Positions 34,588-41,953 of a DNA stretch of 64,000 nt are shown here, one piece after another. Location: positions 62,001 to 126,000 of the forward strand of contig NZ_JACHJK010000005.1 of NCBI RefSeq assembly GCF_014203595.1, given 5' to 3'. The notes beneath the pieces were generated by a model. That model saw nothing but the letters and a program-made list of their open reading frames with translations. It was not told the origin of the DNA and searched no databases. Source of the DNA: Streptomyces echinatus. GTDB lineage: Bacteria > Actinomycetota > Actinomycetes > Streptomycetales > Streptomycetaceae. The translations under genes were made by a program, and so were the position numbers. Position 1 is the first letter of the stretch; each line of letters starts with the position of its first letter.

Positions 34588-35568
34588 CTAACTACGGGCA
34601 TCCCTCTTTGCAGCTACCTCAATACTCTTTTTCGTCAGATAGAGCCGAAATTCGGCAGAATCCAAGAGTTTGGAATACCTGACGTCCATGGAGAACTTAT
34701 ACGCCAGCAGGGCCTGGATGTCCGGAACGCTAGATAGATCACGCCTCGCCGACAAAACGCCACCCACTTTGGCTGTAATTGAGCGCGCCGCAGCATCTAC
34801 GTCATGACACAGAGAAGAACCCTGCAGTGCAGCTATGAGAATTTCCATGCTGCTGCGGGGCTCGTTATCTAGAGGCTTGTAATTAGCTGACTCGATGAAC
34901 TCAAACCACTCGACCAGCTGGCCTTGATGTGTAACTTGACCAAAGTCAACCGATGATTCCATGAGGGCAGGGCGAAGCTCTGGAGTGATTCCCGCCCAGT
35001 TGAATGGTAGTTCAGTTCCAGGACTCCTGATCATCCGAGACATTCCCCGGACAAGAAACACATATCCAGCTGGAAGGCTGCTAGCCAAAGCAACTACGCC
35101 GGCTGCGGCTGAGACGTTTGCCTGTTCAAGGCGGGCCAGCGCATCCGGAACCCGCACGTATCCCGGGGCAATATCACGCAAGAACGCGCGGGGCACTAGC
35201 ACGTGCGATGCGAATGAGTTCGCCTGATGTTCCTGTGCAATACCAATAGAGTTGGGCGACTCGACTGTGACCTCTTCGGGGTACCCCTGTTGCTGCATAT
35301 CGCATTGCACGGTTTCAACATGCCAGGGCAGCAAAACATGACCCAATTCATGTGCGAGCGTGAACCGCATACGTCGACTATTGTCGATCTTCTTCAAGAA
35401 GATTTTAGGTCGGGGCGATCCCAAACCGAGGACCACGCCGTCACAGGAGAACGGCCAATCACATTCCTGGATATCCGCGTAGCGGGCAGCAAGTGAATGG
35501 ATATCCACTGGAGGAGTCAGAGAAAACCGATCAACCAGTGTGACTGCAAGCTGCTCTTCAGGGGGCAC
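34588..35568 (-). CDS. ImmA/IrrE family metallopeptidase
   Basis: A 326-residue protein with the zinc motif HELGH (His73, Glu74, His77) in RFTLAHELGHVLLPWH and a downstream Glu in EHQANSFASHVLVP, both typical of ImmA/IrrE peptidases. Such enzymes cleave XRE-type repressors or act in toxin-antitoxin systems and phage response. The C-terminal 180 residues are unassigned. The GTG at 35568 begins 1 bp after the upstream stop, so translation is coupled. It is the third gene of the ribonuclease operon. Confidence 0.85.
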   Translation of the reverse strand: MPPEEQLAVTLVDRFSLTPPVDIHSLAARYADIQECDWPFSCDGVVLGLGSPRPKIFLKKIDNSRRMRFTLAHELGHVLLPWHVETVQCDMQQQGYPEEVTVESPNSIGIAQEHQANSFASHVLVPRAFLRDIAPGYVRVPDALARLEQANVSAAAGVVALASSLPAGYVFLVRGMSRMIRSPGTELPFNWAGITPELRPALMESSVDFGQVTHQGQLVEWFEFIESANYKPLDNEPRSSMEILIAALQGSSLCHDVDAAARSITAKVGGVLSARRDLSSVPDIQALLAYKFSMDVRYSKLLDSAEFRLYLTKKSIEVAAKRDARS

Positions 35569-35569
35569 T

Positions 35570-35899
35570 TCAGTTTTCGACTCGTCCGGTTTTGATCAGC
35601 CAATCCAAAACGCCCGCCGCTTCGCTGTCGTCTTTTGCGCGTGCGGCAAGGGCTACGCTGGAAAGATCCTGGGCACGCTGGGGCGTGACACCTGTCCGCC
35701 GGGCGGCGATGATAAACCTAATCGACTCCGGACGCTCGACCCAGAGAGAGTATTCAACGTCGGTAAGCCCGAGAAACTGGTGTAGCGGACCGAGATCATC
35801 GGATGAGTCATGCCACTCATCAACGTAGTCGTCGATGTCCATGAGTAGAGCCTGACCTGACATCACCCGGTCGACGAAGGTGGCTTCCTGACTAGACAT
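35570..35899 (-). CDS. Small acidic protein between the ribonuclease and ImmA genes
   Basis: A 109-residue protein with an acidic first half (LLMDIDDYVDEWHDSSDDLG) and the motif HQFLGLTDVEYSLWVERPES followed by a helix (IIAARRTGVTPQRAQDLSSV). It is a frequent partner of ImmA/IrrE genes in my recollection. Acidic character and its place next to a basic ribonuclease make it a candidate antitoxin or immunity protein. The ATG at 35899 has GGAGAGGCGG upstream and overlaps the toxin end by 8 bp. Confidence 0.72.
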   Translation of the reverse strand: MSSQEATFVDRVMSGQALLMDIDDYVDEWHDSSDDLGPLHQFLGLTDVEYSLWVERPESIRFIIAARRTGVTPQRAQDLSSVALAARAKDDSEAAGVLDWLIKTGRVEN

Positions 35900-36125
35900 C
35901 GATCCGCCTCTCCTTTCTTGCGTCCTTGATCCTCACTCCTGTTACGGCGTCCAACGCGCCGAGATGGCGACCTCGCGCGTTGAACACTTCGATCTCTCCG
36001 TGGAGCCTGTCCCAAGTGTAGTAGCGTTGCTTGTCTTTAGAACGCCACCGCATCTCGCCGTTGAACGCGCCCAAGTACTCCTGGTTGTCGAGGAAGCAGG
36101 GACGCGGCCTGGGTATGTAGGACAA
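35892..36125 (-). CDS. Colicin E3-like ribonuclease domain protein
   Basis: A 77-residue protein that is essentially the colicin E3 cytotoxic domain, which cuts 16S rRNA in the ribosomal A site. The core RYYTWDRLHGEIEVFNARGR aligns with the colicin E3 region. Asp39, His42 and Glu46 match its catalytic triad, and Arg73/Arg74 in the tail match its catalytic Arg. There is no translocation domain, so it acts inside the producing cell. The TTG start at 36125 has GGGAG 6 nt upstream. It leads a three-gene operon. Confidence 0.75.
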   Translation of the reverse strand: MSYIPRPRPCFLDNQEYLGAFNGEMRWRSKDKQRYYTWDRLHGEIEVFNARGRHLGALDAVTGVRIKDARKERRIDV

Positions 36126-36507
36126 CAGCGACTCCCGGTAACTCTCAGTGAGAGATCGATGCTACCCGTAGCACTCCTGCAAGGCTGAGGATTTGCTCGG
36201 ATCCAGTCGCGAGCGCCCTTGACCTGCCCCCCATGCCCGCGGCCAGTCTCTAGTGACGGCTTTCCGCACCCCGAGAGCATCAACCGGTCGAGCTGCCCAA
36301 GCCGAGGCTCCCGCATCGTTGGCATGGGCTGGCCATTGTGGCTCGCTGGTCGACCGTAATGGCAGCGCGTCGGAGACCGGCGGGGGTGGAACGAGGCATA
36401 CGCGTGCGCCGTCGGTCGGCTCACCCGTCGTCGTGGCTGACTGTCGTCGGCTGAGGTTCACGCGCGTCGAAGCGAGGGGTGCCAGCAGTCGGCCGGGTGT
36501 GGCGAAG
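36126..36507. other. Gene-free stretch at the right end of the element
   Basis: No gene or strong hairpin is visible. Forward and reverse frames give only short low-quality readings. The ribonuclease operon promoter should lie near 36130-36200. Confidence 0.4.
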
Positions 36508-36527
36508 CTGGGCCGTCTCTGGGCCGT
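36508..36527. repeat. Right arm-type repeat of the integrase
   Basis: CTGGGCCGTCTCTGGGCCGT, identical in sequence, spacing and orientation to 22161-22180, about 100 bp before attR. See the left copy. Confidence 0.55.
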
Positions 36528-36629
36528 CCGAGGCTGCTCGACAGCGGCCAAGGACGACCAATGACGACCACCAGGCGCAGGAGCCGACCGGCTCTGAGCA
36601 GCGAAAACGCAGCTCATCAAGATCGCCGA

Positions 36630-36655
36630 CAAGACCCAGGGCAAGAAGAAGTAAG
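36630..36655. repeat. attR: right copy of the attachment-site repeat
   Basis: It matches 22075-22100 at 25 of 26 positions and ends with the gpmA-like codons QGKKK and a TAA stop. The preceding codons read LIKIADKT, so the element side carries a replacement 3' end for gpmA. Chromosomal sequence resumes after it with a GTAAG then a terminator. Confidence 0.75.
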
Positions 36656-36670
36656 TTCGGTGATCAAGCC

Positions 36671-36699
36671 CCTGACCTGCTCTTACAGCGCAGGTCAGG
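36671..36699 (+). terminator. Probable original gpmA terminator, displaced by the element
   Basis: CCTGACCTGC and GCAGGTCAGG form a perfect 10-bp stem with a 9-nt loop, 16 bp after attR. In the uninserted chromosome this would follow the gpmA stop directly. Confidence 0.6.
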
Positions 36700-36704
36700 A
36701 GCCT

Positions 36705-36908
36705 TCAGCTTGGCTGCGTAATCGGCATCGTGTGCCGCCTGCGGATCTTGTTCAGGGTCGGTGACTGGCACTCCTTGTGGACTGCCAGCAAGGTCGTCAT
36801 TGCGCGTGAGTCTTTGGTCTCGCCAACCTGGCGAGCCGCGAAGACGAGCGCAGCGACGACGCATAACACGCTTAAGGCAGAGCTCACCGCACCGATTGCA
36901 TCCCGCAT
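36705..36908 (-). pseudogene. Truncated membrane-anchored protein gene
   Basis: A 67-residue reading with one membrane helix (AIGAVSSALSVLCVVAALVF) then ARQVGETKDSRAMTTLLAVH, a start I know from longer Streptomyces membrane-anchored proteins. It stops soon after KIRRRHTM, far short of the usual length. It is probably a broken gene beside the insertion site, though a short functional protein cannot be excluded. Confidence 0.45.
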
Positions 36909-37301
36909 GCTTGTGCACGCTCCGGTATGAGAAGAGTTCGCCGTCCTTCGGGATGTACCCTCCCCGGCGCGTGGAGAGGCGCTCAGCCCCGGCGTTCCGG
37001 CCTGAGTGCCCTGTTGGGAGCCTTCCGGGCGCGGTCGCGACTGCTTGGCACCGGAAGCCTGCTCTCGCGAAGGCAGGCGTCATCCCGCAGGCCACTCCTG
37101 GCTGGTTGTTCGCTCGCCGTTCCGGAGACGGCCGCAGTGGAGCGCATCGTGGCGGCGGATTGACCGGGGGCCGGGCCGGCAGGACGCGAAAACGCGCAGT
37201 TACTTTCCCTGCCCTGGGAACTCGGAAGGCGACGGGATACTGGAGATCCATGTCGGTCGAACCATGTCGGTCGAACATCCGCCGCACCGGGGGTGATATC
37301 C
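36909..37301. other. Intergenic region without a recognisable gene
   Basis: About 390 bp between the truncated gene and the first GAF/ANTAR gene. A direct repeat ATGTCGGTCGAAC (37250 and 37264) lies 40 bp before that gene. Otherwise I see nothing. Confidence 0.35.
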
Positions 37302-38216
37302 ATGCCGCCCGAGGGATCCGGGTCGCCGGCCGGTGGTGGCCTGCCGCCCGATGCCGAAGTCCGGCTGAGGATCAGCGAGACGCTGGCCGCCGCCGCACGC
37401 GGTGCCGATGACCCGCAAGCGGTGCCCAGCGCGCTCTGCGCCGCCTGCGTGCGGCTGCTGCCCATCGCCGGGGCCTCCGTCTCGATCTCCGGCGGCACGG
37501 GTATCCGGATGACGTGGTGCGCCAGCGACCGGGTCGCCTCCCGGCTGGCCGAACTGCAGTACACCCTGGGTGACGGCCCCTGCCAGAGCGCGCTCGACGA
37601 GGGCGCCCCGATCCTCGCGGCCGACCTCGCCGCGGGTCCCGACGCCCGCCGCTGGCCGATCTTCGCGCACGAGGCGGTGGGACTCGGCGTCCGCGCGGTG
37701 TTCTCGCTGCCGCTCGGCGTCAGCGGGGCCGCCGTCGGCACGCTCGACCTGTACAGCCACCGGTCGGGCGGCCTCGCGGAACCGGACCTGCGGACGGCGC
37801 TGTGGGTGCGCGACGCGGTCACCTTCGCCCTGATGAACCTCCAGGCCACCGACCACGGCGACCACGGCGGCACCGGGGAGGACACGGAGAACGAGGTAGC
37901 GTCCTGGGTGGCGGCGTCCGAGACCGACCACACCGAGGTCTACCAGGCGGTCGGCATGGTGATGGTGCAGCTGGACACGGATCCCGAGCAGGCCCTGGAC
38001 CGGCTGCGGGCCCGCGCGTACGCCGGGGGCCGCACGGTCAGCCAGGTGGCCCGGGACGTCCTGGCCCGCCGTCTGAGCTTCCGGCCGGAGGCGCACGACG
38101 ACCCGGGCCCTCCCCTCGGCGGTGACCCCGGGCGGCGCGGCGGTGATCCCGGACGCCCCCTCGGGGCGGACGACGAGCGGGACAGCGGTGACGAGGGAAA
38201 GGACGGTGAACGGTGA
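37302..38216 (+). CDS. GAF and ANTAR domain regulator
   Basis: A 304-residue protein. The GAF domain (about 40-180) senses a small ligand or redox state, and an ANTAR RNA-binding domain follows (VYQAVGMVMVQLDTDPEQAL, then DRLRARAYAGGRTVSQVARD). ANTAR proteins act as antiterminators on paired hairpins. A Gly/Asp-rich tail ends it. The ATG at 37302 has GGGGGTGAT upstream. The next gene starts in its stop codon, so the first two of three related regulators are coupled. Confidence 0.85.
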   Translation: MPPEGSGSPAGGGLPPDAEVRLRISETLAAAARGADDPQAVPSALCAACVRLLPIAGASVSISGGTGIRMTWCASDRVASRLAELQYTLGDGPCQSALDEGAPILAADLAAGPDARRWPIFAHEAVGLGVRAVFSLPLGVSGAAVGTLDLYSHRSGGLAEPDLRTALWVRDAVTFALMNLQATDHGDHGGTGEDTENEVASWVAASETDHTEVYQAVGMVMVQLDTDPEQALDRLRARAYAGGRTVSQVARDVLARRLSFRPEAHDDPGPPLGGDPGRRGGDPGRPLGADDERDSGDEGKDGER

Positions 38217-38965
38217 TGGGCCGTGAACAGCAGCTCGCCGAGGCGCTCGTCGGGCTGGCCGACTCGTTCGCCGACGACATCGACCCCGTCGTCCTGGCCG
38301 ACCGGCTGGCGCGCAACTGCGTCGAGCTCACCGGCGTGGACGCGGTCGGCGTCCTGGCGGTCTCCTCCCGCGGCGACCTGCGCACGATGGCGGTCACCGA
38401 GGAACGGGCCGCCTTCCTGGAGTTCTTCCAGCTGCAGGCCGACGAGGGGCCCTGCCTGGACGCCTTCCGGGAAGGCCACCGTATCGACGTACCCGACCTG
38501 GAGGGCAGCGCCGAACGGTGGCCCGTCATGGCTCCCTTCGCCGTCCGGTGCGGCTACCGCTCCCTGCACGCGCTCCCGCTGCGCGTGCACCGGCAGAGCG
38601 TCGGCGCGGTCAACCTGCTGCTGCGCCGGCCCGGGGGACTGACCGCGCTGGACGTGGAGCTGGCCCAGGCCCTCGCCGACGTCGCGGCCGTCGCCCTGGT
38701 CAGCTGGCGCCCGGAGGCGCCACGGGCCACCGACATCAGCAACCGCGTCCAGGTCGCCCTCGCGGCGAAGGCGACCGTCGACATGGCCACCGGCATGCTC
38801 GCGGAGACCGGCGGCCTCACCCTGGAGGAAGCCCGCAGGGCCCTGCGCCGGTACGCCGAGCACCACCACGCACGCCTCACGGACATCGCCCACGCCCTGG
38901 TCCGGCGCGCCCTGCGGCCGGACACCGTCCTCGCGGGCCTACCGGACGCCGACCGGGCTGACTAG
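38216..38965 (+). CDS. GAF and ANTAR domain regulator
   Basis: A 249-residue paralogue of the upstream protein with a GAF domain (about 15-160; VDAVGVLAVSSRGDLRTMAV) and a C-terminal ANTAR domain (VDMATGMLAETGGLTLEEAR, then RALRRYAEHHHARLTDIAHA). It starts at ATG 38216 in a TGATG overlap with the upstream stop, behind GGAAAGGACGG. Signals and RNA targets are unknown. Confidence 0.85.
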   Translation: MGREQQLAEALVGLADSFADDIDPVVLADRLARNCVELTGVDAVGVLAVSSRGDLRTMAVTEERAAFLEFFQLQADEGPCLDAFREGHRIDVPDLEGSAERWPVMAPFAVRCGYRSLHALPLRVHRQSVGAVNLLLRRPGGLTALDVELAQALADVAAVALVSWRPEAPRATDISNRVQVALAAKATVDMATGMLAETGGLTLEEARRALRRYAEHHHARLTDIAHALVRRALRPDTVLAGLPDADRAD

Positions 38966-39075
38966 CCCCCCGTAGCGGACTAGCCTTGAGGTGTGCCGGG
39001 CCGCGCACCGGGTGGCGAGCCGTGCGACCCCGGACTCTTGCGGCGGGCGGCAGGCATACAGCCGGGAGGCCCGTC

Positions 39076-40260
39076 ATGCCGAACTTCTCCTGCCGGACTG
39101 TGCTCGACATGAACCTGCCCGGCCTGGTGACGGGCCGGCTGACCGTGCTGGCGGTGTACGGCGACACCGGAGTCGGCACCGCCCTGGAGTTCGCGCTCGC
39201 CGCGCAGGGGGACACCCAGCTGGTCGTCGACCTGGGCAGCCTGGACCGGCTGTCCCCGGACGCGGCCGAGATCCTGCTGCGGTTCGCCGCGGCCGGGGCC
39301 GCCCGGGGCCGCCTCCTGCGACTGGCCGCCTGCACCGCCGACGCGGCCGCCGTCCTGGCCCGCGCCCGCAGCACCGGAACCGCGGGGCCCGAGCTGTATC
39401 CGACGGTGCCCGAAGCGCTGACGGCCGCCGTCACCTCCGCCGCCGCCTCCGGCACGGGCGCGGCGCCGAGTCCCGCGCTGCGTCCGCACGCCCTGCGGCT
39501 GCGGCACGAGCTGCTCGCGCACGCCCGGATCGCCCGCGCGCAGGGGCTGCTGGTGGAGCGCTACGGCCTACGGGACCCGCGGTCCGCCGGCGTCCTGCTG
39601 CGCGGCGTCGCCCGGACGCACGGGCTGAGCCGCGCGGGGCTGGCCGCCACGCTCACCAAGACACCGCCGCCGGTGCCCGGCGAGCCGTGGTTCACGGACG
39701 CCGGAGCCACCGCCCAGCCCGCCGTCGGCTTCCTCGGCCCGCCGGACGGCCGGCCGCTCACCCAGGCGGCCTTCCTGGACGCGCTGCGGGACGCAGTCTG
39801 CGCGGCCGCGCACGCGCGGATGGCCGACGTCCAGCTCCTGGACCGGGCCGACAACACGCTGTGGCTGGAGTCCCACTGCGGATTCTCCGACGAGTTCGTC
39901 CGCTTCTTCGCGGTGATCGACGACGCCGGTACGACGGCCTGCGGCGAGGCCGCCCGCAAGAGCGAACGCGTCGTCGTGGACGACGTCGTCACCGCACCCT
40001 TCTTCGACGAGGACTCGCGGGCCGTGCTGCTCGCCGCCCACTGCCGCTCCCTGCAGAGCACGCCGATCCCGGGTGCCGGCGGCCTGCCGCAGGGCATGTT
40101 CTCCACCCACCACGCCCGGCCGTGCCACGCCTACACCGAGGCCGAACTCGGCACCCTGGACCGGATCGCCCGGGAGGCGGGGGCCTGGCTGGACTGGCAC
40201 CGGAAGATCACGCTCCACAGCGCCCTGGAGGATCTGCACCGCCGCGCGCTCCTGTCCTGA
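39076..40260 (+). CDS. STAS-like, ANTAR-like and GAF domain protein
   Basis: A 394-residue protein with a different domain order from its neighbours. An N-terminal STAS-like domain (about 1-120; LVVDLGSLDRLSPDAAEILL) is followed by an ANTAR-like helical part (RIARAQGLLVERYGLRDPRS, about 150-200) and a C-terminal GAF domain (LRDAVCAAAHARMADVQLLD to the end). STAS domains bind anti-sigma factors, so it may join partner switching to RNA binding. The ATG at 39076 has GGGAGG 7 nt upstream. Confidence 0.75.
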   Translation: MPNFSCRTVLDMNLPGLVTGRLTVLAVYGDTGVGTALEFALAAQGDTQLVVDLGSLDRLSPDAAEILLRFAAAGAARGRLLRLAACTADAAAVLARARSTGTAGPELYPTVPEALTAAVTSAAASGTGAAPSPALRPHALRLRHELLAHARIARAQGLLVERYGLRDPRSAGVLLRGVARTHGLSRAGLAATLTKTPPPVPGEPWFTDAGATAQPAVGFLGPPDGRPLTQAAFLDALRDAVCAAAHARMADVQLLDRADNTLWLESHCGFSDEFVRFFAVIDDAGTTACGEAARKSERVVVDDVVTAPFFDEDSRAVLLAAHCRSLQSTPIPGAGGLPQGMFSTHHARPCHAYTEAELGTLDRIAREAGAWLDWHRKITLHSALEDLHRRALLS

Positions 40261-40343
40261 GTCCGGGATCCGGAGAACCGGAGAACCGGGGATCCGGAGA
40301 ACCGGGGATCCGGCGGGAGCCCGACGCGCAGCGACGGCGAGCC

Positions 40344-40592
40344 TCAGACCTGCAGCGGTACCGGATGGACCTCGTCCGCGCGGTGCCCCGCGCGTTCGTG
40401 GACGCGCTGGACGGCTTCGGCCGAGGGGGCCTCGGAGAGGCAGTAGATGTGCCCCGACTCCGGGTCCGCCCAGGCGTGCTCGAAGTGCACCGACTCGTCC
40501 TTCTCGATGGCGAGATCGGCCTTGTGCGCCTCCAGCAGCTGCTCGGCCGTGATGCCCTGCATGCCGCGGTGCACGTCCATGAACTTGGCCAT
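40344..40592 (-). CDS. SCO4226-like nickel-binding DUF4242 protein
   Basis: An 82-residue ferredoxin-like fold protein nearly the same as S. coelicolor SCO4226, which binds nickel. It has the conserved FMDVHRGMQGITAEQLLEAH start and the IYCLSEAPSAEAVQRVHERA helix, with His and Cys/Glu ligands. The ATG at 40592 has GGAAGGAGG upstream. A small cysteine-rich gene lies 150 bp further upstream on the same strand, with a terminator in between. Confidence 0.87.
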   Translation of the reverse strand: MAKFMDVHRGMQGITAEQLLEAHKADLAIEKDESVHFEHAWADPESGHIYCLSEAPSAEAVQRVHERAGHRADEVHPVPLQV

Positions 40593-40699
40593 GACCACGC
40601 CTCCTTCCGACCGGTCCGTCCCACACGTCCATGCTGCGCCCGGCGCGGAGGATGGGCATCCGGTACGGCGGAGGGCCGGTGTGGGCCCGGTACGGCGGA

Positions 40700-40730
40700 G
40701 GGCCGGTGGGAACCGCGTTCCCACCGGCCC
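40700..40730 (-). terminator. Terminator after the cysteine-rich gene
   Basis: GGGCCGGTGGGAA and TTCCCACCGGCCC form a perfect 13-bp stem with a CCGCG loop, 12 bp past the stop at 40742. A tandem CGGTACGGCGGAGGGCCGGT repeat (40663 and 40690) adjoins it. Confidence 0.75.
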
Positions 40731-40741
40731 AGAGTCGTCGT

Positions 40742-40897
40742 TCAGCCGCACTGGCAGGGGTTGCCCGACTGGCACCCGCAGCCGCAGCCCGAGCCGCAGC
40801 CGCACGCGCCGAACAGCGGCAGGCTCCTGATCTCGACGGGCTGCTCGGTCTCGCGCTCCTGTGTGGGGTCGGGCGTGGTTCCGGGGGATTCGGCCAT
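40742..40897 (-). CDS. 51-residue cysteine-rich protein
   Basis: A small ORF with a strong ribosome site (TAGGAGGGACCC before the ATG at 40897) and its own terminator. The first 31 residues are acidic/polar (AESPGTTPDPTQERETEQPV, then EIRSLPLFGA). The last 20 hold seven Cys in CGCGSGCGCGCQSGNPCQCG, ending at the stop. That suggests a metal-binding or metallothionein-like peptide or a precursor. It stands near the nickel-binding SCO4226-like gene. No function is known to me. Confidence 0.75.
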   Translation of the reverse strand: MAESPGTTPDPTQERETEQPVEIRSLPLFGACGCGSGCGCGCQSGNPCQCG

Positions 40898-41015
40898 GGG
40901 TCCCTCCTAGACCTCGGGGCAGGGGTGCCCTCGCCCATTTCATGCCCGTCCGGCCGGGCGCATCAACGGCGCACGGAGGCGCCCGGCCGGAAACTCCCTG
41001 GCTCCCCCCGGGGAG

Positions 41016-41705
41016 TTACGCGCCCTCGACGCCCGTCACCGGCTGGATGTCCTGCTGGAGGTCGTCCGCGTGCTCGCCGGTGACCAGGTAGACCACGCGC
41101 TTGGCGACGGCCACGGCGTGGTCGGCGTACCGCTCGTAGTAGCGGCCCAGCAGGGTGACGTCGACGGCCGTCTCGATGCCGTGCTTCCATCGGTCGTCGA
41201 TCAGGTGCTGGAAGAGCGTGCGGTGCAGGAGGTCCATCTCGTCGTCGTCCTGCTCCAGCTGGAGCGCGAGGTCGACGTCCTTCGTGATGATCACCTCGGC
41301 GGCCTTCGCCATCAGACGCTGCGCGAGCTGGCCCATCTCCAGGATCGTGGCGTGCAGGTCCTGCGGGACCGCGCGCGCCGGGAAGCGCAGCCGGGCCAGC
41401 TTCGCCACATGCTGGGCGAGGTCGCCGGAGCGCTCCAGATCCGCCGACATCCGCAGCGACGTGACCACTATCCGCAGATCCGTCGCCACCGGCTGCTGCC
41501 GGGCCAGCAGGGCTATCGCCCGGGCCTCCAGGTCGTGCTGGAGCTCGTCGACCTTCTGGTCGGCCTCGATCACGCTCTCGGCCAGCTTCAGATCGGAGTC
41601 GAGGATGGCGGTCGTGGCGCGCCCGATGGCCGAGCCGACCAGCCTGGCCATCTCCACCAGTCCGTCGCCGATCGAGTCAAGTTCCTCGTGGTACGCGTCC
41701 CGCAT
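41016..41705 (-). CDS. phoU: Phosphate transport regulator PhoU
   Basis: A 229-residue PhoU protein made of two three-helix bundles, each with the metal-binding E/D-xxx-D signature (LQHDLEARAIALLARQQPVA and LERSGDLAQHVAKLARL). It damps PhoR signalling when phosphate is plentiful. It is divergent from phoR-phoP across a 250-bp region with a PHO box, the usual Streptomyces arrangement. The start is the ATG at 41705. Confidence 0.93.
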   Translation of the reverse strand: MRDAYHEELDSIGDGLVEMARLVGSAIGRATTAILDSDLKLAESVIEADQKVDELQHDLEARAIALLARQQPVATDLRIVVTSLRMSADLERSGDLAQHVAKLARLRFPARAVPQDLHATILEMGQLAQRLMAKAAEVIITKDVDLALQLEQDDDEMDLLHRTLFQHLIDDRWKHGIETAVDVTLLGRYYERYADHAVAVAKRVVYLVTGEHADDLQQDIQPVTGVEGA

Positions 41706-41847
41706 CAGGGTTCCCTCTCGTGCGTCATCGTTCGGGGGTTCATTCGGGGTCCGGGGATCGTCGCGTCAAGCGTGCGCCTCCCGGCGAAACCGGTGGTACG
41801 AACCCCACGCTGCCACGCTGTGCCCCGTACGCGTCTGTTTCCGCCAC

Positions 41848-41880
41848 CCCAAATGAACCAATGCTGGCTCCAAGGTGAAC
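41848..41880 (-). promoter_or_regulatory. PHO box between phoU and phoR
   Basis: On the reverse strand, three 11-nt units begin GTTCACCTTGG, AGCCAGCATTG and GTTCATTTGGG, matching the PhoP direct repeat GTTCACC with its 11-nt period in the first and third units. It should let PhoP activate phoU and phoR-phoP. Confidence 0.6.
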
Positions 41881-41953
41881 TCTGGGCGACGAGTGTTCGA
41901 GGTCGCAGCTGGACGGCTGTGGGCATGTCGTACGGCATGCCTAACCTGGATGC

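Larger units (their letters stand above)
22075..36655. mobile_element. pSAM2-type integrative and conjugative element (AICE), about 14.6 kb
   Basis: From attL in gpmA to attR at 36655. The left half has int, xis and rep, Spd-like small genes, an FtsK-like transfer ATPase, a GntR (KorSA-like) repressor and a Nudix (Pif-like) protein. This is the pSAM2 layout: rolling-circle replication and double-stranded DNA transfer by one ATPase. I do not see a Pra homologue. The right third is cargo with lower GC. Both ends carry the arm repeat CTGGGCCGTCTCTGGGCCGT. The element looks complete, and whether it excises is unknown. Confidence 0.85.

Noticed and set aside
36162..36644. ORFs of 100-160 codons at the right end of the element
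   Set aside because: They have no ribosome sites or recognisable motifs and overlap each other on both strands. The arm repeat and attR lie inside them.
40261..40343. GGATCCGGAGAACCGG repeats after the STAS/GAF gene as a regulatory element
   Set aside because: They look like a short slippage-type repeat with no nearby start or conserved pattern.
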